From Zoroaster sp. YZ-2022 (Eukaryota > Echinodermata > Asteroidea > Forcipulatida > Zoroasteridae), in assembly GCA_029582265.1 (NCBI GenBank), contig CM055820.1, forward strand, positions 15,082,622 to 15,146,621: 64,000 nucleotides of DNA. Direction: 5' to 3'. Under the pieces are notes generated by a model. That model ran no database searches. It saw only the letters and a list, made by a program, of their open reading frames with translations, and was not told the DNA's origin. A program made the position numbers and the translations under genes. Below, one piece after another: positions 31,250 through 42,800 of the stretch (position 1 is its first letter; every line of letters begins with the position of its first letter).

Positions 31250-31502
31250 CCAACTGCGTCAAGAATATGCTAACCCGATGAGCGAACAACATCAATTATC
31301 AAACGAACAAAAGCAACAGTATCGGCTGCAGCAGTTACGCAGGGAACATCAGGAATATCTCAAACAGCAAGAGCAGCAACCACCAGTTGGGCAGCAACAA
31401 CAGCAGCACTTGCTGCAAGACCGATCTGGGCCAAGATCAGATTTGTCCAGTAACACTAATTTAGCCAGATCAAGCTCTGGGGTGATACAAACTGCGTTGT
31501 AA
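19889..31502 (+). CDS. Large protein with three MATH-like domains, coiled coil and polyQ tail (4 coding exons)
   Basis: I do not recognise a named orthologue. Coding exons: 19889-21133, 27580-27725, 28276-28432 and 28716-31502 (stop TAA 31500-31502). All junctions have GT-AG ends and the reading frame is kept, giving about 1444 residues. The start is chosen because an in-frame TGA lies 18 nt upstream; a second Met at codon 7 is an alternative. Residues about 27-165, 185-300 and 315-462 each have the MATH/TRAF-like pattern, for example EGHEWYLTCGGY then FLGMYLYWDN in the first and YLSLRLDVEDRSKIYP in the third. MATH domains usually bind peptides in ubiquitin-ligase adaptors, TRAFs and related proteins. 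Residues about 465-516 look like a coiled coil. The remainder is Ser/Pro-rich and disordered, with DPHNVSK repeats (574-600) and a Gln/His tract (about 1215-1415). No RING, BTB or protease domain is seen. A scaffold or adaptor role is inference only. Confidence 0.85.
23263..23982. repeat. 31/32-bp minisatellite, 23 units
   Basis: Units contain CATCGTCATGGGCCCATAGG with the palindrome TGGGCCCA. Two unit types alternate: A (31 bp, CTAGGTTTGG) and G (32 bp, CTCGGGTTTGG). From unit 7 onward they follow the order A-A-G without exception, apart from one mutated A unit at about 23780 (CTAGGGTTTGCCCACG). The earlier units are irregular (A G G A G A). Confidence 0.97.
24721..24981. mobile_element. Tc1/mariner-type MITE with about 31-bp TIRs
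   Basis: The left end TACTACTCAAAACAATTTAG and the right end are inverted copies over about 31 bp with one mismatch near the inner end. Both ends are flanked by TA (TATA in fact), the target of Tc1/mariner transposases. The TIR start resembles the CTGCTCAAAA ends common in that superfamily. The interior, about 200 bp, has no transposase, so it is non-autonomous. Confidence 0.85.
25090..25712. repeat. Inverted pair of a 45-60 bp repeat
   Basis: TGATAGCAC to TTGATACCATCAACTTTACA at 25093-25136 is the inverse of AAAGTTGATGGTATCAAA to GGTGCTATCATTTCA at 25643-25706. The right copy has a second GTTGATGGTATCAAA. They could be the ends of a 620-bp TIR element or two separate insertions; a related piece lies at 12024-12075. 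Confidence 0.55.
25879..25983. repeat. 35-bp tandem repeat, three units
   Basis: Three near-identical units begin AACGAGGGAAGAAACACCTA; the last has one change (ATCGT for ATAGT). Confidence 0.95.
27195..27290 (-). repeat. tRNA-like SINE fragment
   Basis: On the minus strand a B-box-like GCAGGTTCGAGTCCCACTTT follows, about 45 bp earlier, a segment resembling an A box (TTGGTGTAGTTTTAAC). This fits a tRNA-derived SINE head. No complete cloverleaf could be drawn, so it is not called a tRNA gene. Confidence 0.4.
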
Positions 31503-31765
31503 AATTGATCCGCGTTAAAGCTTGTGAAAATCGCACTTGTAGATCACCCCTTCAGACCTGTGATTGTGGCAAACTCATTCAGTCAGACATGATCAATCAT
31601 ATAGGACCACATCTTATTATTTGTCGACAATACCTCCAAGGTGCTGTTTGCCAAATTTTTGCTTTGAATGAATATGACGACACTAACTATAATTTTGCAG
31701 TTTATAACTTAAAAGAGAAGCTTTTACGGATAAGCCAATAAAATCATCATTCATTTTCTGTTTTC
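31503..31765 (+). terminator. 3' UTR and polyadenylation signal of the MATH-domain gene
   Basis: AATAAA at 31737-31742 lies 235 bp past the stop codon and is followed by T-rich sequence (CATTTTCTGTTTTC). A short open frame in this segment is probably just UTR. Confidence 0.6.
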
Positions 31766-32144
31766 AAAAGGTGTTTTGGCCTATAGGCGTGTTAGCTTTG
31801 CAAATAGACATATTGTATATTTCAAAAGATTACAAAATAGCTTTTTGTTTGGGATGTGTCCAATTTACGGGTAGCCTACAGGTAGGCCTCGAATACATCA
31901 ATGGATTACATACAAAACATTAGCGGCAACAAAATTAGCTTTGGTAGAATGCTATGCAAAATCAATGAATTTCAGCATGTTAAACTTTGATCGATGTCAA
32001 TATTTTGTCTTAAAATGTATCTGTTTGAAGTTTGTAGGTTGCATTTTTCTGTCAACTCGATTTTAAAATATATAACAATTTGTAAGCTTGCGCTGTTAAA
32101 TTAGTTTCACTATTGTTATTTGTTGTGAATATGACCTAATTTAA

Positions 32145-32490
32145 TAATAATAATTGGATTTATAGAGCGCCAAATGATACAAGGCGCTTTTACATTATTA
32201 TCCCTGGTCATTGGGCCAATATCAATCCTTAAACTTTCTCACCTCCCTGGGGAGTATACAGCCCTGAGCTACCGTAGCGCATTGGAAGCTTTTTCAACCA
32301 CAATGTCAACCTCTACCCTCATAGGTACCCATTTATACTCCTGGGTGAAGAGGAGCACTGTACAGTGAAGTGTCTTGCTCAAGGACACAAGTACCATGGT
32401 CGCGGCCAGGATTCGAACCTACATTCTGACTACTCAGTCATCAGAACACAAGTCTGATGCACTAGACCGCTCAGCCATGACACACCATGT
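32145..32490 (-). mobile_element. tRNA-derived SINE, apparently full length
   Basis: Read on the minus strand, the element starts with a tRNA-Leu/Ser-like head: A box TGGCTGAGCGGTCTAGTGC, an anticodon-stem-like TCAGA/TCTGA pair, a long variable-arm region and B box GGTTCGAATCC (about 32478-32404). A body follows with GTCCTTGAGCAAGACACTTC, a word resembling the L2/MIR tail. It ends with GGCGCTCTATAAATCC and a (ATT)n tail at about 32146-32160. The head has internal Pol III promoter boxes; a LINE of L2/CR1 type would supply the reverse transcriptase. Confidence 0.85.
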
Positions 32491-33124
32491 AATTTGTATT
32501 TTTATCGCTGTATATATTTGCACGAATTATTATTTTTTAATGTTGAATGTTCCTGATGATACTTATATGATTTATTTAATCAGTGAGATGATGGTCGCTA
32601 CACAGAATTGTTAAGTTATTTTGCAATGTGTAATCGACTAATTCCAATTTGTTTACATGAAATGTAAATTAAACTTTCCACTTCTCATTATTTACTGCGT
32701 TAAATGTATAATTAAAAACATTCAAAAAGTCGGATGGCTTGTTTACTCTTGAGTATTGATGGAGGTCACTATTAGAGGATCCTTTATTTCTACGAGAGTT
32801 CCTCATTAGAAAAATAATCTTAGAACAATAACACATAATGATACATACTCGTGAAACATAATTTATTACTCATTAAAGTTCAACCGTAAATTGGTAATCT
32901 TTTGTGCCATTATGAGCTAGCCACATGTTATAAAGAAGTCTATAGATCTAGTATCTAGTAAATTAATGTATTGGCGAGCACACGTTCTGACATTTAAGTT
33001 CAATCTTCCAGTTTATTTCAACATTTTGCTCTCATTTGAACATTTGGGGAAGATTTATTTTTCAAGAATATTATCATAAATTTTGATAGTGCTTCATACT
33101 GTATAATTATAGCCATATCATTGG

Positions 33125-33426
33125 TAGCCTTTAGTCAAGGCACACTCGGTAACCCAGAATACACGCTCGAAAAGCCACACCCACCTTTACCAGTCCGTAC
33201 TGTGGACGCTACTACTGAATTATTCAGTAATATAAACTTCCAGTGATATGAAGCATTTTTGTATACAAATTTATTTATTTTAACCAATCACCGTAGGCAA
33301 ACTGTAGGGATCATCTATATTTACTAAGTTGATACTTAATCGGTTTATAAGTAAGTTTAAAAAACATAAGACCACAGAATGTACTGGAATGTACTGGGTT
33401 ACCGCGTGCGCCTTGACTAAAGGCTA
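33125..33426. mobile_element. DNA transposon fragment or MITE with 33-bp TIRs
   Basis: The left arm 33125-33157 (TAGCCTTTAGTCAAGGC and on to GGTAACCCAG) and the right arm 33394-33426 are inverted copies with two mismatches. A TA at each outer end could be a mariner-type target duplication. The 240-bp interior has no open frame of note. Confidence 0.8.
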
Positions 33427-34473
33427 TATGTATATCACTGGAAGAAGTATTTTCAATTAAGCTTTTAACATGCAGCTCATAGTTTGTTGTACATGTATAT
33501 TACGCGTGTCTGTAGTCGGGCATTGGAACGTACAGGGGCAGGGCACAATTATTAGTGTTGTTTTGGCTGTCTTGCCGCTCTGTGTCCCTGCCTTTGTATC
33601 ATGCCTGCAGTAAGGCCAATATAAAGCCTGATAAATGCTATAGTTTTAACAATAAAAGCTCAGCTGTCAATTCCAATAAAAAAATATCAATAACATGTCT
33701 GAAACGTGTACCATAATTAAACGCAGTTTATGAAAATATACACAAAATTTTCAACTTGGCCCCAATAAAATATTAACAACCATCGATAAATACATATATT
33801 TGTCAAAGGGGGAAGTGTGAATGCATGCACAGATGCCATATAGTCTAGTCGCAATTTTAGTAAAGCCATTTTCTTTTTTGTGAGGATTATAAAACGAGAC
33901 AATAATGGATTTGCGTTGTGTTGAAAGTATATAAAGTGGAAGACAATCGCTATTGTATTGTAATTGATCTTTCTATCACTTGTTATACTTGGACTTGAAT
34001 GTTGATGAGACTAAACGATAAGGCCAAAAATGTCTCCGGTTTCTAGTCTTAGTGCGCGTCGCCTCAGATCCACAAGTCGGCATTTTTATTTTTGTATTAT
34101 TATTTTGCTATGAAACTCCTGACACGGGGACGTGATAGCTGCTGATGGCCGACCGCAATGGATTGGGGATTGTCACGTCTCTCCCCTACTGGGAGTGGGT
34201 TAGTACGGTCGGGAAAGGACACGGAGGGACCGGGGTGGACAAACCCAGGAGGGTGCTAAGGAGATCATCATGCCGGTTAGCTGGACTTGAGTCTATTCAA
34301 TGCCTAGTCGACACTCTCACTAACTTTCTGTAGAAATCAGCTGTAATGAATGTTACCCATACGTTTATCCGTTTTATCATGTAAGTAATTTTAAATTCTC
34401 CACTCTCGGGCCATTTAAAAACTAATTGGTAACTGTCCCTCGAAAAAACTAATTCATTTCCAAAGGGATGTTT

Positions 34474-34724
34474 GGAAAGAATGTTGAACCCAACCGCCAA
34501 GAGTGCACAATGTCTAAGCATGTGTTTTTAGCAGACGACAAAATGGCCAACATCTTACTGGGTGTGCATATATTCATTGCTCAAAATCTCCCAAAATATC
34601 ATTTCCAATCCTCACTTGAATAAATTTTCCTCTCCTTCAGTGTGTTCCTGTCATCTTTTAAAGGAAAATCTGTGATATTTGTAATTATTTGGATATAAAA
34701 GTGGCGGTTATTATTACATTCTTA
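34474..34724. mobile_element. MITE of the GGAAAGAAT / ACCGCCA family, copy 1
   Basis: The left end GGAAAGAATGTTGAACCCAA and a right end with AAAGTGGCGGTT and ATTCTT match the copies at 55993-56235 and 58170-58399. The interior (GTGTGCATATATTCATTGCT, then AAATCTGTGATATTTG) is also shared. Confidence 0.75.
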
Positions 34725-34918
34725 TGCCATACTCTGCTATAACAACACTGATTACTACATAAATGAAGAGATCATAGAGAAGATCAGGAATAACTACAAG
34801 TATAACTGCGCCCTCTAATGTCTCACTGCAAACGGGGAGGGCGTAGCGCACCCTACCGAATTACCAGAACATTGACGAGAGATCGACACTCATTTTCAGG
34901 CTAATTTTGTAGGTTGTT

Positions 34919-35047
34919 AGGCCGCATCCGGATTAACGTCTTTGGCTGCGGCTATGGCTAGATCAGCGCCATCTGCCAGCATTGTGTAGGCAGACGCGCT
35001 GATCTAGCAATAGCAGCAGCCAAAGCCGTTAATTCGGGTACGTCCTA
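34919..35047. repeat. Fold-back element with arms of about 60 bp
   Basis: The left arm (TAGGCCGCATCCGGATTAAC, CTTTGGCTGC, CTAGATCAGCGC) and the right arm pair along almost their whole length with scattered mismatches and a loop of about 10 bp. It is nearly all inverted repeat, typical of a small fold-back MITE. Confidence 0.85.
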
Positions 35048-38000
35048 ACTATGGCACTAGCACAACTATAAGGTGAACCTGTTCCAAATAGTGTAGCAGT
35101 TGGGCCTACAAGCACTAGAACAATACAACACCACAGTTTGGCCAGTCCCCAACAGTTGGGACTGATGCTGTATGGTCGAACCGTGGCAGATATAATTATG
35201 TTGGGAGCGGGAGGGACTACAATTATTGATAGGGAGACCTACATAAGGGTTTGGAATCACAATGAAAAGCATCATGTTTTGAATTTATAAATTGGGATTT
35301 TTCAGGAAGGGGCTGGGGTCCCCGGCCTTGTATAATGTTAGGCCTAACATTTCTAAAACAAACATTTTGTTTCTATTACGCATCTGACTACATTTCTTGT
35401 GTCATTATTATGTACTGTGATATAATTGCAATTTATAATATCTATTAATATATATTAACAATACCTAGAGATAATACTGAAACTATCATAGTGTTTGTGA
35501 TATCATTGGTGATCTATGTTATTGGATTACAAATGGAGGGGATTCCTCAAAGTGTGGATCTAAGGTTGTTATGGAGAGGTTGACAACAATTCTGCCTAAT
35601 CTGGGTTCAACACTATAAAAGCAAAGGTGAAACCAAGTTGAACTCCTGAATCTGTACTAAACAGGAGATATTTCTTTGTGAAAAAACTAACCAGGTCTTG
35701 TAATTTAGTACCTAAGAAATGATACCGAAGAAAGTAACATCCAATTTAGACTTCTGTATATTATCAACAGTAAACTTTTGCTTTATTTGCAACAACCTGT
35801 TTACACCGAAACATATCTTGCTGAAAAACTCCAAGTGCTTCTTGAAAGAATAAAAAATGAATGATTAAGCTTACTAGCTTAATATATTAGGCTCATCTTA
35901 TTTCTTTTCTAACATATTGCAAATTACATCTCGCTCATAAATCTTTAACAAAAGAAAAGAAACTCTTCCATATTTCATCTTCTATGAACAGATAATCTAT
36001 TTTCCTTATAACTGTGTGGCTTGCCAAGTCAACAATTTTGCTGTCTAAAGTTAGAATTACTAAAATAAATAAAACATAAAAGACATGACAATAACACATT
36101 TAGTATTGCGTGAGAGGTCCATTTCACAGTATACTCATTGGTTAGCAAATTAATCTGATAACTACAGCAGAAACATTTCACGTGGTGTGTTCAACAAAGA
36201 TTTGATCTCTTGAACCATTCTTCTGCAACCAAATGTAGCTAGCACATATACCATTAACAAATGTCAAGTATGCAAAACATAATATGTTAAGGAAGTCAAT
36301 AAAATACACGTCTTATCTCTCTATTATTTGGCTTTCAATACTTGCAGTATTGATCAATAGCCTTGTTGTACACTATTTACAAATAACATTACAGCCATCT
36401 CTTCTAAATAATTATAATCTATTTGATTTAACAAAACTAATATAAATTTACTTAAATATTGATTCACTATATACTATTGGTAATCTCAAACAAAATTACA
36501 TTAAACTTACTTTGTGTCAAGTTGATGAATCAAATATCCCTTGAACTATTTGTTTGGAATGCCATCATTTTAGTAGAATTCGTCAAAATAATTCTTGCCT
36601 GAATCGATACAAAATTAATAAATAATTTGCAATCAATGGATATCCATGTAGTCAGAAATTGGTCAGTAATATTCATCATTTTCTCTGAAATGTTACGACT
36701 AATTTGGCTGAAACTTTGACACTTTATTCACAATAAGTATGAATGAATGTAATCACTAATAAACAATTACCAATAATGTATATAGTGGTGACTTAAATAG
36801 AGCAAATTTACTTCACACAATTGATGTTACTATGTATAATACTAACTGAAATAGTTTAAAACTGAAATAGTTTAAAATTGGCAAGAATAAAAAATATCCA
36901 GTATATGGTTAGCTCCATCTGTAAAGCCCCCTCTAGCTCATCCCTGTTTAATCCCATTACGCCAATGAGGGTTCTATTTAATTACACCAATGAATCAGAC
37001 AGATAATATGAGACTCATAAAATAAGGGAATAAAAGTTCAACAACACTGTACAGGTTTCAATGCAAGATACAACATTAGTTAATAACCTGATTAAAACTA
37101 TTGCAGATTTATTATCCAAAAGCTAACTTGATGTGAAGTTGGTAGAGGTACCAATCATACTAAAAACAAATTATGTTTGAAATGCTCATTTCAAAGAAAA
37201 CATGCATATTTTCAACAAGTTGCCAAATATGGCAACAAGTTGCCAAATATGGCAACTTTTTGCTGTTTTCTATACAAAATTGTGAATGTTTTATTTTTAC
37301 ACAATCTCTGCAATCTCCGCATTGAGCTAAAACTTTCACAGATTGCTTATTTATCTTAATTAAACCAAGCTTACTTATAGAAGTAGTTTTGCCAATGCTG
37401 TACCATAATTTTAAATGAAACTGCTGAAAAACAGTGACGTATTGGTCTCAACTGATTAACATCCACAATTGGTCTAAAATGACTTATTAGAACTGTCTCG
37501 GGCATTTAGGCTAAAAAAGTCTCTGTTTCTGGTCATAGGTCGGCTTCAAATTTGGTGCGGTGACACACTTTTTTTTGGGGGGGGGGGGGGGGGTTATTCT
37601 TTTTTTTTGGCAACCAGTGAAATACATGTACATGTATACATGGTTATTGGAACCAGACCAAATTTCCCATACACAAAGTATGGTGGCTAAGAGAGGCCTC
37701 ACAATTTAAGGGAAAAAGCACAGCACGGGAGAATTCTAATCGATCCAGCAATTTTGGCTGCAATTGGACATCGTTTCATAGCAAAAAAAGAAAAAAGAAA
37801 ATTAAAAAGACCGACATGCAGGTCTCAGGTGATGCGCGCGGAGACCAGAAATCAGAGACTTTTTCTTTGGTCTTATGAATGACAGATATAAATAAAAACA
37901 TTTATTATGACAGATTGGTCAATCATCTTCCCTTCAATATTCACATTAACTCTTAATGCGGTTTGCCAACAGTGGAACAAAACTCATTAATTCAAGTAAT

Positions 38001-39841
38001 CCTTTAAAGAAAGTGCAGTTCACAATTGTACATACCCTATATCCAACTGTACATCCAATATGTTAATAAACCGTTATGAAGTATTGTGGAATTCAATGTA
38101 TTGTAAAGAGAAAAGTTAATGGTTATGTTATAATGACATCCAAACAACATGTCCAATTATGAATGCTCTTGAAAAGAAACAATTCCCACTGTTTGAAATG
38201 GATATTCTCAACTTAGAATAAAAAGAAATATTATTCAGGTGTTTTTTAAAATAATGATTTAGATTGACATCAATATAATAAGTAGCATAATTATTTCCTT
38301 TGTTTAAAGCTAGTTCTACATATATATGGCTGTAAATGTTAAATAAGGGTTTCCTGAATAAGATATTTATATATATTTTAATTACTTTATAAGTAAATAC
38401 AATAATTCATTCTTATTTTTAGTTTAAAAGACAAGTACAACATTAGTAATCAGTATATACCTTGGAGAAATTAGTAATCAGAAGTTAGTAATCAGATTAT
38501 CTAATTATCAAAGTATTAACCATCCTGACAAAAGATTTAGTCTGAAGTGCTTTTATATTGGGGAAAACACGAACTGTTATGTGGCATAAAAACATCATAA
38601 AAACATAAAAAACAGTTTTTTGTTTTCTCAAAAACATGATTTTCTTTTGTGATGAAGGTTAGTTTTATGATATATTTCTTGGAAACTACTGAGTTGAGAG
38701 AAATCAATGTATGTTTCTAAATACCAATGTTATACCTTTAAGACAGTCACTTTTAATTAATGCATCAGCAATAACAAGTAAAGAAAATATTAATAATAAC
38801 TACATGATATTACAGCGTAGGCACAGCTGGTGTTAATATTGATAATAACTTAAGCATTGTAGTAAATGCATGCATATTATTGCAATGAGAACTTATAGTT
38901 TTAGTTTGGGTGGATTTTGGTTCTTGGTAATATAAATACACAAATGCTTATATAAATAACAATAAGACATGAGTTAGCCAAGTGTAGCTTATGTACAGTG
39001 TTATAGCAATAGTTTAAATATACCCAATCACACACATAGAAACAAACTATAGCATTCCAACTGCATCAATGACAATCTAAAGTATACCTTGCCTTATATT
39101 TATTTTGTTTAAATATTTTTTGCAGGGTGGTTCAAAAGTTCTGCACCATCACATTGTGTTCCTATTTGTTGTTGGTGTGAAGGACCTCTAAGTAATCTCT
39201 CAGAAAATATCTGGTAAATTTTTTATCCTAACCATGTGAAAACCTGCTAATTTTATAGGTAGCATACACTCTTGTTGTTCAGTGGTAGTGTTGGCGACTA
39301 CAATCCGAACAAAGCAATATTAATTGCATTCAATATTTGGATTGGAGACCACACTAGGTCTACATACACTAAGTAGTATGTATTTCTTTGTAATACACCC
39401 ACTGGAAAACTCAACAGCCAGAAATTTGTCAAGGGAGGCGTCCAGGTGACAAACTATTTTTTATAGTAACACCAGGAAATGTTCCCCCAGAAAATACTTT
39501 GACTGAGGTCATAGAACTACCCCCCCCCATAAGGGTAAAATGGGGTCATATATTTAACTTTTTTGTTTGTTTTTAGTAAAACAAATAGATAAAAATAGCC
39601 CAATGCCCCCTTGGCTACACATCTGAACTCAAAGCACATAACTGACATTGTTACAAATATTCTGCTGTCTTAGCCATCAGAATATCTAAGATGGCCCAGA
39701 TCACTCGGCCTTAGCACTTCACATTATTCCCATCAATTTATATATGGAGAGGATGATCATTTTAAAATATTCTGAATCATTTTTTTCTGAAACCATTGAG
39801 GGCGCTGTAATACAATGACATGTTTAGTAGCATCCAACAAA
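35048..39841. other. Intergenic region downstream of both convergent genes
   Basis: No gene is recognised. It holds two inverted parts of the GGAGACCAGAAAC repeat (37505-37545 and 37716-37880), a T8-G18 run at 37569-37597, a copy of the GTGAAAGTTTCAGCT-type repeat near 37322 and a possible tRNA-like fragment at 39270-39355. The TPRA1 3' UTR must end here; the nearest AATAAA on the minus strand is near 39100 (TTTATT on the plus strand), which would give a UTR of about 740 nt. Confidence 0.5.
37716..37885 (+). repeat. Interspersed repeat, GGAGACCAGAAAT copy
   Basis: Second long copy of the family at 13785-13955, with the same CAGCACGG, ATTTTGGCTGCAA, GACATGC and GAGACCAGAAA landmarks. An inverted end lies about 200 bp to its left (37505-37545), so the copy may be part of a larger TIR element. 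Confidence 0.75.
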
Positions 39842-42800
39842 TCATTCAGTATAATTGACACTTAACTGGTCCTCTACTGCATCTGCCTGTATTATGTTGT
39901 TACCCATAGGGTTACCAATGACCAAGGGGCCAAAGGTCACGGTGGGTGATTGACCAAACTCTGTACTATTGTACATGGCAGGGTTGATACCTATTGGTTC
40001 CTCTTTATTTGTTGTACTGTAAGAGTTTGGGAGGTGATGACTCTCATCTTCAGCCTCATCAGTGGGGTTGTTGTATGACAGCAGAAGAGGCTGCTTGGAT
40101 TTTCTGAGGGACACAGAGAAAATAAAATAACAGAGCTTTATGAGATGATAGATGAGTTATCAGGATTGCTATATGGAGGATTATGAAAATCTGTGTTTTA
40201 TATAAAAAATAACATTCACTTTAAAGGGACCAATATCATCACAAACAACAGGACATGGAATTGGAGTGCCAGTTTTAGATTAACTCAGTGACTGTAAATA
40301 ATATTCCATATGATAAGGTCATATTACCGGTACTGTTGATGCTGCATAAATGAGTCAGTAATTTTCAGTCACTGTGTTCATCTTAAACCAGGACACCGAT
40401 TCCATGCCCTGTTGAAAATCTGCTCTGGTTGTGACGATACTGTCCCTTTAAACCCATAGGCTTATGTGCTAGGTACTATCACCACTCCACCATGCAAAAC
40501 TTCTTGTTCTAAATTCTGTTTTGATTAACTTGACTGTCTGATACAGTCCGGCAATAACTAGCTACTGCTCAGTTAATAAATGTATCATACTCACCTAAAG
40601 AATTTGTGGAGGAATGTCAGGTAGATTAATGGCGCAAATATTGAGAAATATACATAAGAGGTGATATCCACAACACTGGAAAATTGAAAGAAAAAACATT
40701 AGTTTCAATATTATAGAGATATTTCTCTTGGGCTACTGTCACAAGAGGGCGACATTCTCTTCCTTTTTATATAAATCAATCAAAGTAATTGAGTAAGCCA
40801 AGAACAGGGACTGTAAGTTAGGATGTAGAGTTATGTAACAATTCAGGGTGTTCATCATGCTGGTTAAATTATTTTGTTACACGATAATTGAGAAAATAAG
40901 CCATAAAATCCTATGGATAAACTCTAAGAGTTTGGGAGTAGCTCACCATTAGGGGTAACAATATTGATTTTTTTAAAATTATCGACAGCCATATCGACGA
41001 TATACGATATTATCGTCTCAATACGAGGACTTTTTAAATACATGAAAAAAATGTATGTATTGTACGTTAACGAGATTGGACACCAAAAAACCTACTTTTA
41101 CATGCAAGTTCTACAGGGACTGTCGCTCCAAAACAAGCCGAGTTGTTATAGACAATTTATCACTCCGGCGATATTTTAACTACAAAGACCGATATAAATT
41201 TAATATCGGCTATATTTTTGGAATATGGCTATATTTTTGGAATATGGCGATATTTCAATATTTTCAAAACCATAACCAATTTAGCCGATAATTTTTTGAA
41301 TATCGTATCATTACGATATTACCGTGATATCGTGATACGTCCACCCCTACTCACCATATTGCAGGTTTTTCTCCTTTGTACACGAGACCGCTTGCTATGG
41401 CTTGAATCAGGTTCAGCAATGCTAAGAATGTCACATAACCGTAGAACGACTTTTTGACTACAGAAACAAAAATCAAATAATTTGTAGCTAGTAGCTGAAT
41501 AATATGGAACTGAAAGTTCAACCCTATGTAAAAAATATCAGTTATAATCCTAAAATGTATTTATAATAAATTCAATTAAATGTCAAATTGTTATCTCGCA
41601 ATGATCAGTAACATGATCAGAATAAAACTTAGTATTTAAAATGTTTGCCCAGGAAATATTTTGATTGAGATCACAGAACTATTACCACCTCCCATTTCTT
41701 TTAAGGATAAAAATAGTGTCAAATATTTAGCTGTGGGGCAAATTTGTTATGTTATTATAAAATGGGGGGAAATGGGCACAGGGGGGTGACCACCCCTTTT
41801 CCCCACCCCCTTGGCTATGTGACTGGGAGGGGGAGGATGGAGTGAGGGTAGGGATGGGTTAAAAGTACTTACCTGGGAGTTGTATCATGTCTTTAATTAT
41901 TGTACAAGGAAGAATCAACACTGTGAAATATGCCTGTCAAATAAAGAGAGGAGGCAATTTCCTCTTGATAAAATATTTGTCCATTCATACTTTATAAGAA
42001 TCAAGAGAGATGTACAGAAACAAATCTATGAAAGTTTCAGCTTATTTCATTGAGACATTAAAGATAAAATAGTGAAAATCAGATTGACTAGTTTGAATAA
42101 ATGATTGTAACTCTGACAGAAAGAATTCAAGGGACAGTTGATCTCATCATCAACTTTAGTAAGTTGTCATATTAAACTGTGATCAATTATGATTTGTGTT
42201 TAGATTATTACTAGTCTAGTGGAAATCATGCACATTAATCTTCAAGTATTTGTTTGAACGAGTCTACTGAAAAAATATCGCTTGAAAATATAAGATCCCT
42301 AAAAAACAAGCTGCAAAAGCCTCAGGAAAAATGTCAAACAAAAATGAAAAATTCCATCAAAAAATCGGAACTCACCACTGAAAATAAAGATGAACTTATA
42401 CACCAAAAGAGCATACCACCGTGGGCGTAGATATCATACTTGTCAGGTGCAAAATAATGCTTGTCTGGAAACTTGATTTCTAAAACACCCTGGAAAGAAT
42501 TTATTTTTACAGATATAAATTTGATTGTATTATGGAAGTAGCTGAACATCAGCTATAGCTATGAGTAATTTAACCAGTGAAAGGAAGAAGGGAAAAACAA
42601 GGGAAGAAGGGGATAAATAGACAACATGAATGAAACTCTTGTTCTACTTGAAACTATTACTACTATTATGTCAAGTGGTGTCCTCGGCCAATGATGTCAT
42701 GATATATAAGTCTCCAAATCCCCCTGTCATTCAAGCAGGTTGATAGTTCATTTGTTGTAGTTAAACCTGTGTCCCTGTGCAGCTTGTTCACATAGGTCAG

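Noticed and set aside
31505..31741. 78-codon frame after the MATH-domain gene
   Set aside because: It lies between the stop codon and the AATAAA signal and has no domain; best read as 3' UTR.
32404..32490. Functional tRNA-Leu or tRNA-Ser gene on the minus strand
   Set aside because: The A and B boxes are good, but the arms do not pair properly and the sequence continues into a SINE body and tail.
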